Assembly (NCBI RefSeq): GCF_002797495.1
Contig: NZ_PGEZ01000001.1
Location: forward strand, 868,001 to 932,000
Origin: Mumia flava
GTDB lineage: Bacteria; Actinomycetota; Actinomycetes; Propionibacteriales; Nocardioidaceae
Reading direction: 5' to 3'
Length of the DNA: 64,000 nucleotides
In this document: in pieces, positions 59,493-64,000 of the stretch
Position numbering within the stretch: the stretch's first letter is position 1
Layout: each line of letters begins with the position of its first letter
Program-made: the position numbers and the translations under genes
The notes under the pieces: model-generated
What the model was told of the DNA's origin: nothing
The model's input: the letters and a program-made list of their open reading frames with translations, nothing else
The model's database searches: none

Positions 59493-59502
59493 CAGGTCTC
59501 CT

Positions 59503-59514
59503 CCACACGTGTGG
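59503..59514. promoter_or_regulatory. 12-bp palindrome upstream of permease operon
   Basis: CCACACGTGTGG, perfect palindrome 11 bp upstream of the permease ATG. It could be an operator or a translation-control hairpin. In the 203-bp gap before it a TAGTGT on the minus strand is a possible -10, without clear -35. Confidence 0.35.
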
Positions 59515-59695
59515 TGCCGCCGGGGGTCACGGACAGCACACCCGATCCAATGCCGCGACACTAGTGCTGGGCGACGACGCGCAGCATGGTGCAGAAGTGC
59601 CAACCATCCGTGGTGATGGCTGTCACGTTCTGCTCTGCGTGTTCATCGGACAGAAATACCCGCCGACTCTGCGTTTGCGCTGGTGGGGACGCCGG

Positions 59696-61384
59696 TCACT
59701 CGTTCATGGACAGGATCTGGAGCGCCACCGCCACGTCGAGACGCACCTGCGGGTCGCTGCTGAACGGGCCGAGCATCCCCTCGAGCTTCCCGACGCGGTA
59801 GCGCATCGTGTTGTAGTGGAAGTGCTGGAGCCGCGCGGCCTCGGCGACGTTGAGGTTCACGTCGAGCAGGACCTGGAGGGTGGAGCGCAGGTCGGCGGCC
59901 TGCTCGGTGTCCTCGGCGAGGGCACCCAGAACCTCCGCCACGAACGCGTCCAGCTCACGCGGATCCGTCACCTGCGACAGCAGCCGTCGCACGCCGAGCC
60001 GCTCGAAGTACGTCGTCGAGCCCGTCCCCTTCATCCGGCGCCCGACCTCCACCGCCTTGCGCGCGTGCCCGTACGCCTCGGGGAGGTCGGCCACGTCGCG
60101 CACGACCCGGCTGATCCCGGCCGAGAACGGGCGGCGTCCTCCCCCGGAGTCCCCCCGCACGGCCGCGAGCGTGCCCTCCGCGACCTCCTCCACGTCGCCG
60201 TCGGCGCCGACCGGCAGGAGCGCGACGACCTCGCCGGAGAAGTCGCCGACCGCGATGCTGCGGCTGCGCGACTCGACCACCTGGCGCCAGCCCGCGGCGA
60301 ACCGGTCCTGGATCGCGCGGCGGCTCCGGCTCGAGACCGGAGGCTCGCCCGGGGTGGGCGGGTCGAGCTCGGCGACGAGCACGACGACCGGGCGCTCCAG
60401 GTCCCAGCCGAGACCGGCCGCGTGCTCGGTCACGTACTGGCGGCTGCCTGCACGGTCGGTGAGCACGTCGCGGAGGAAGTCGCCGCGGTACTTGCCCTCG
60501 ACGGCGACCACCGCCTGCTGACGGGTGATGAGCAGCGCCGCGACCGTCGCGGCGCGCTCGAGCGCGTAGACGTCCGACGCGCGTAGCGGGGCCGCGTCGG
60601 CGACCACGACCAGTCGGGCGAGCTCCGTGCCCGACGCCGCCACGTGCAGCGAGCGGACCTCGCCGTCACGCAGCGGACGCGGTCCGCGGATCCGCTCCAC
60701 GCGGACCCGGCCCGACTCGTCGACGAAGTCCGCGTCGCGCAACGCGGCCCCCTGGGCGGCGCCGATCGCCCCGGCCCACTCGCGCCCGTCGGTCGAGGTG
60801 AACAGGACCCCGATCCCGAGGACGCGGCTGACCTCGGCCGCGATCTGGTCGAGGTTGCCGCCCTCGAGCACGATCATGGTCAGGGCGGAGTGCAGCGCGT
60901 CGATCTGCTGGAGGACGCGCGACTGGAAGGCGTTCAGCGCCTCGTACGCGTCCTTGAGGACGTCGTCGAAGGCGACGTGCTCGCCGAGCTGGACCACCGG
61001 GAACGCCAGCTCGTCGGCGACGTCGAGGACGGCCCGCGGCACCTTCTCGACGTAGCGGCCGAGCTTGATCGCGAAACCGGCCACCCCCGCCTCGTCGAGA
61101 CCGCGGATCAGGGCCGTCATCCGGGGGACGTCCAGCCGTCGCGCGGAGTCGAGGAGCGGGAAGCCGGTCGTGATGAGCAGCTCGTGGCGCTTGACCCAGC
61201 CGAGGATGTCGGGGACCTCCATCACGTTGACCGCCGTGACCGGTCGCGCGAGCCCGTCGGTCCCGGCGAGCGGCACGGCACCGACCAGCGCTTCGAGCTC
61301 GATCACGTCCGCGAGCGGGATCCCGTACGGAGTCTCTGTCATGTCTTGAGCCGATGAGGCCTGATCGTTGGCAAGTCTCGCCAT
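59696..61384 (-). CDS. PucR-family transcriptional regulator
   Basis: 562-residue regulator. An N-terminal purine-catabolism regulator-like domain (IPLADVIELEALVGAVPLAG, VNVMEVPDILGWVKRHELLI) is followed by a GGDEF-like middle region and the C-terminal PucR helix-turn-helix (NVAEAARLQHFHYNTMRYRV). Such proteins activate purine/pyrimidine catabolism when bound to pathway metabolites. ATG at 61384 was chosen over an ATG 42 bases further in because TACGGT lies 6 nt before it. It is divergent from DUF2877-fdrA-DUF1116 with only 35 bp between start codons, and upstream of the permease operon. Confidence 0.92.
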   Translation of the reverse strand: MARLANDQASSAQDMTETPYGIPLADVIELEALVGAVPLAGTDGLARPVTAVNVMEVPDILGWVKRHELLITTGFPLLDSARRLDVPRMTALIRGLDEAGVAGFAIKLGRYVEKVPRAVLDVADELAFPVVQLGEHVAFDDVLKDAYEALNAFQSRVLQQIDALHSALTMIVLEGGNLDQIAAEVSRVLGIGVLFTSTDGREWAGAIGAAQGAALRDADFVDESGRVRVERIRGPRPLRDGEVRSLHVAASGTELARLVVVADAAPLRASDVYALERAATVAALLITRQQAVVAVEGKYRGDFLRDVLTDRAGSRQYVTEHAAGLGWDLERPVVVLVAELDPPTPGEPPVSSRSRRAIQDRFAAGWRQVVESRSRSIAVGDFSGEVVALLPVGADGDVEEVAEGTLAAVRGDSGGGRRPFSAGISRVVRDVADLPEAYGHARKAVEVGRRMKGTGSTTYFERLGVRRLLSQVTDPRELDAFVAEVLGALAEDTEQAADLRSTLQVLLDVNLNVAEAARLQHFHYNTMRYRVGKLEGMLGPFSSDPQVRLDVAVALQILSMNE

Positions 61385-61390
61385 CGGCTC

Positions 61391-61396
61391 ACCGTA
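61391..61396 (-). promoter_or_regulatory. -10 box, leaderless promoter of pucR-type gene
   Basis: TACGGT on the minus strand, 6 nt before the ATG at 61384. It is 11 bp from the opposite-strand -10 at 61408-61413. Confidence 0.6.
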
Positions 61397-61407
61397 CCGC
61401 CCGCTCC

Positions 61408-61413
61408 TACGCT
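61408..61413 (+). promoter_or_regulatory. -10 box, leaderless promoter of DUF2877-fdrA operon
   Basis: TACGCT, 6 nt before the ATG at 61420. Its -35 position would fall on the start region of the divergent regulator gene, so the two promoters occupy the same DNA. Confidence 0.6.
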
Positions 61414-61419
61414 GGCGCC

Positions 61420-62295
61420 ATGACCCAGGCGATCGATGCCGTCGCGACCGCGCTGCCCGTCGCCGCGACCCCGGCGGTCGCGGCACTCCTCGAGGGCCCG
61501 CGGCGCAGCGCGGTGGTCGTCGGCCGCAGCCGCCAGGCGCTGTACCTGCGCGACGGGGAGCGCTACCTCGCGGTGCTGGACCACGACGCGGTCGCCGTGC
61601 CGTGCGGTCTGCGGACCACCCTGAGCGGCGTCGGGAGCACGCGGAGGGTCGAGCTCGGCGAGGGCCGGTGCACGATCGACGGTACGGACCTGGCCGTACG
61701 ACGGTTCGTGGACGCGTCGGTCCCCCCCGTCGCCGACGACCCGGCGCACGCGAGCGCGCTGCCGTGGCGGAGGGTGGCCGAGGATCTGCGCAGGCACGCA
61801 CCGGGCGACGCGCTCGCGGTCAGTCTGCTCGACGACGACCTGCTCGAGGCGCTGCGGCGCGACGACCCGCGGGCGGTCCACCTCCTGCTCGGACGCGGTC
61901 CCGGCCTGACGCCGCTCGGCGACGACCTGCTCGCCGGGTGGCTCGTCGCCCGGCACGCGCTCGGCCTGCGCGACGGACGTGTCCGTACGACCGTCGCCCG
62001 GCTCGCGCCGACCCGTACGACCGTCGTCTCGGCCGCCCTGCTCGACGACGCGCTCAGCGGGCACGCCATCCCCGAGCTGAGCGCGCTGCTGCGCAGCCTC
62101 GGGGGACCCGGCTTGTCCGAGCGGCTCGCCGCGCTCCTCACGGTCGGCAGCTCGTCGGGCCTCGGGCTCGCGCTCGGCGCCGCCCTCGCCCTCGACCGGC
62201 CCCGGCACACCGACACCTCCCGCCACGCCGACACGTCCCACCTCGACACGTCCCACCTCGACACGTCCCACCTCGACACCGGAGGACAGCGATGA
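61420..62295 (+). CDS. DUF2877 protein (AllH/YlbF-like carbamoyltransferase component)
   Basis: 291-residue DUF2877 protein. The family motif region GRGPGLTPLGDDLLAGWLVA is clear near the middle. In E. coli the homologue YlbF (AllH) works with FdrA (AllF) and YlbE (AllG) as oxamate carbamoyltransferase; the same three families are adjacent here. The C-terminus (from about residue 270) is a His/Asp/Thr/Ser tail made by 15-bp DNA repeats. ATG at 61420 has TACGCT 6 nt upstream. fdrA overlaps its stop (ATGA). Confidence 0.88.
   Translation: MTQAIDAVATALPVAATPAVAALLEGPRRSAVVVGRSRQALYLRDGERYLAVLDHDAVAVPCGLRTTLSGVGSTRRVELGEGRCTIDGTDLAVRRFVDASVPPVADDPAHASALPWRRVAEDLRRHAPGDALAVSLLDDDLLEALRRDDPRAVHLLLGRGPGLTPLGDDLLAGWLVARHALGLRDGRVRTTVARLAPTRTTVVSAALLDDALSGHAIPELSALLRSLGGPGLSERLAALLTVGSSSGLGLALGAALALDRPRHTDTSRHADTSHLDTSHLDTSHLDTGGQR
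62230..62274 (+). repeat. three 15-bp tandem repeats in DUF2877 tail
   Basis: Three identical copies of GACACGTCCCACCTC, encoding DTSHL; degenerate copies precede (DTSRHA). Confidence 0.9.
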
Positions 62296-63794
62296 CCGAC
62301 CACGTGACGATCCGCAGCGGCGACTACGCCGACTCGGTGACGCTGCTCGCCGTCAGCAAGACCGTGGCGGCGACGCCCGGCATCCGCGACGCGCAGGTCG
62401 CGATGGCGACCGCACTCAATCTCGAGACGCTGGCCGCGATGGGATTCGACGTGCCGCCCGAGGCGGGGAGCAACGACATGGTTGTCGCGCTGCGCCTCGA
62501 CGGGGCGGAGCACGACGCCGACAGGCTCGACGAGGCACTCGCCGCGGTCGACGCCGCGCTGGCAGCCGCCAGCAAGCCCCGCGGTGGCGGCGACACCACG
62601 CGCGCCCCGGCCCGTACGACCGCTGCCGCACTGCGCGAGTCCGAGCCCGGCGCGCTCGTGCTCGTCTCGGTCCCCGGCGCCTCCGCGCTGCTCGAGGCCA
62701 TGGACGCCGTGGACGCCGGTCACGACGTGATGGTGTTCAGCGACAACGTGCCGCTCGACCAGGAGGTCGCTCTCAAGGCCGCGGCGGCGCGGCGCGACGT
62801 CCTCGTGATGGGACCCGACTGCGGTACGGCCGTCGTCGGCGGGGTCGGGCTCGGCTTCGCCAACACGGTCCGCCCCGGTCCGGTCGGGATCGTCGCCGCG
62901 TCCGGCACGGGCACGCAGCAGGTGATGTGCCTGCTCGACCAGGCGGGGGTGGGGATCAGCGACGCGCTCGGCGTCGGGGGTCGCGACCTGTCGGCCGCCG
63001 TCGGCGCGGCGTCGACCAGGACCGCGCTCGCTCGGCTGGACGCCGACGCCGCCACCGAACGGATCGTCGTGATCTCCAAGCCGCCGGCGCCCGAGGTCGC
63101 CGAGGCCGTCGAGAAGGCGTCGCAGGGCCTGTCCACCCCGACCCGGCTCGCGCTGCTCGGTCCCGGCACCGATCTCACCACCCAGACCGAGGCGGTGCTG
63201 TCCGACCTCGGGGTCGCCGTACCGCCGTGGCGGACCTGGGGAGCCACGGACACGACGGTGACCGGCGACGCGCTGCGCGGCCTGTTCGTCGGCGGCACGA
63301 TGTGCGACGAGGCGATGCTGATCGCGACGGACGCGCTCGGGCCGGTCCGCAGCAACATCCCGCTGTCCGACGACCTCGCCCTGCCCGACGGCCTGCACGC
63401 CGACGGGCACGTGATGATCGACTTCGGCGACGACGGCCTCACCCAGGGGCGGGCGCACCCGATGATCGACCCGACCCTGCGGCTCGCCCACCTCGCGGAG
63501 GTCGCGGACGACCGTACGACCGGGGTCGTCCTGCTCGACGTCGTCCTCGGCCACGGCGCGGAGCCTGATCCGGCGGGCGGGCTCGCCCCGGCCGTCCGTG
63601 CGGCCCGCGCGGCCGCCGAGGCCGACGGCCGGACCCTTCCCGTCGTGGTCTCCCTCGTCGGGACCGACGCCGACCCGCAGGGGCTCGAGTCCCAGGCGGC
63701 GGCCCTCGCCGATGCCGGCGCCCACGTCTTCTCGTCCAACGCCCAGGCGACCCGGCACGCGGTCGCCCTCGTCACCAGCGGAGGTGCCCGATGA
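62292..63794 (+). CDS. fdrA: FdrA-family acyl-CoA synthetase-like protein (AllF-like)
   Basis: 500-residue FdrA protein related to succinyl-CoA synthetase. SGDYADSVTLLAVSKTV at the N-terminus, MGPDCGTAVVGGVGLGFAN near residue 180, GIVAASGTGTQQVMCLLD and GRAHPMIDPTLR are family features. Part of the AllFGH-type complex that, in E. coli, transfers a carbamoyl group between oxamate and phosphate. ATG at 62292 follows GGAGGACAGCG and overlaps the DUF2877 stop; the DUF1116 gene overlaps its own stop. Confidence 0.92.
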   Translation: MTDHVTIRSGDYADSVTLLAVSKTVAATPGIRDAQVAMATALNLETLAAMGFDVPPEAGSNDMVVALRLDGAEHDADRLDEALAAVDAALAAASKPRGGGDTTRAPARTTAAALRESEPGALVLVSVPGASALLEAMDAVDAGHDVMVFSDNVPLDQEVALKAAAARRDVLVMGPDCGTAVVGGVGLGFANTVRPGPVGIVAASGTGTQQVMCLLDQAGVGISDALGVGGRDLSAAVGAASTRTALARLDADAATERIVVISKPPAPEVAEAVEKASQGLSTPTRLALLGPGTDLTTQTEAVLSDLGVAVPPWRTWGATDTTVTGDALRGLFVGGTMCDEAMLIATDALGPVRSNIPLSDDLALPDGLHADGHVMIDFGDDGLTQGRAHPMIDPTLRLAHLAEVADDRTTGVVLLDVVLGHGAEPDPAGGLAPAVRAARAAAEADGRTLPVVVSLVGTDADPQGLESQAAALADAGAHVFSSNAQATRHAVALVTSGGAR

Positions 63795-64000
63795 CCGCCG
63801 AGACCGCCGTCGTCAGTGTCGGAGCCGATCTGTTCGCCGATGCGGTCGCCGACCAGGCTGTCGACGTGCAGCGCGTCGACTGGCAGCCGCCGATGGCCGG
63901 GACCGCCGACGACCTCGCCGTCGTCGCCGCCGACCCGCTGCGCGCCGACGCGAACGCACGTGCCGTCGAGGCCTACCTCGGCGTGACGGCCCAGCTCGTC
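63791..64000 (+). CDS. DUF1116 protein (AllG/YlbE-like), 5' part only
   Basis: First 70 codons of a gene cut by the right edge. ETAVVSVGADLFADAVADQ and VQRVDWQPPMAGTADDLA match the start of DUF1116/YlbE proteins, third component of the FdrA complex. ATG at 63791 overlaps the fdrA stop (ATGA). Confidence 0.85.
   Translation, partial: MTAETAVVSVGADLFADAVADQAVDVQRVDWQPPMAGTADDLAVVAADPLRADANARAVEAYLGVTAQLV

Overview
The window comes from a high-GC Actinomycetota chromosome. Marker genes support this: WhiB7, mycoredoxin, AdnA/AdnB, F420-dependent reductase, DUF3107, MoeZ, a PPA1309-family protein and a UPF0182 membrane protein. Together with the style of the interspersed repeats they suggest Propionibacteriales/Nocardioidaceae (inference). 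No rRNA, tRNA, CRISPR array, prophage or transposase was seen. Many genes are probably leaderless: a TAnnnT -10 box lies 6-8 nt before the start codon.

Region 1 (1-13 kb): a ROK regulator cut by the left edge, a ClC-type channel, NpdG, a UPF0182 protein, a PPA1309 protein, a Lon-like PDZ protease, a small membrane protein, MoaE, a DUF2342 metalloprotease-like protein, a Nudix hydrolase, a Tat-exported 5'-nucleotidase and a SprT-like metallopeptidase.

Region 2 (13-32 kb): a TOMM-type leader-binding/E1-like protein and ABC1 kinase pair; a YciI/ECF42 sigma pair with a recognisable self-promoter; a 24-residue ORF; whiB7 behind a leader holding an upstream ORF and an intrinsic terminator; uvrD2; mrx1; nudC; adnB; adnA; an alkyltransferase-like protein; moeZ; a TetR regulator; DUF3107. 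From memory, the order from UPF0182 to the DEAD-box helicase follows the mycobacterial Rv3193c-Rv3211 neighbourhood, so this is conserved core chromosome.

Region 3 (31-40.4 kb): an ArsA-like ATPase, a small CC-ending protein and CstA; a ferritin-like protein; a DEAD-box helicase; an L,D-transpeptidase; an orphan ParA; an SDR and alpha/beta hydrolase pair.

Region 4 (40.5-64 kb): a catabolic island for N-heterocycles. It has carbamate kinase and a barbiturase/cyanurate-hydrolase-type enzyme; hyuA-hyuB-NmrA; acyl-CoA synthetase-TetR-phosphotriesterase-like protein; a tightly overlapping operon of NCS2 permease, three-subunit Mo-hydroxylase, CoxG-like protein and amidase; then a PucR regulator divergent from DUF2877-fdrA-DUF1116 (cut by the right edge). 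The last three are the AllH/AllF/AllG families. With carbamate kinase they suggest that ring nitrogen is released as carbamoyl phosphate and used to make ATP. Several DNA repeats occur here, including a 33-bp repeat translated inside the Fe-S subunit and a palindromic array at 51.6-51.8 kb.
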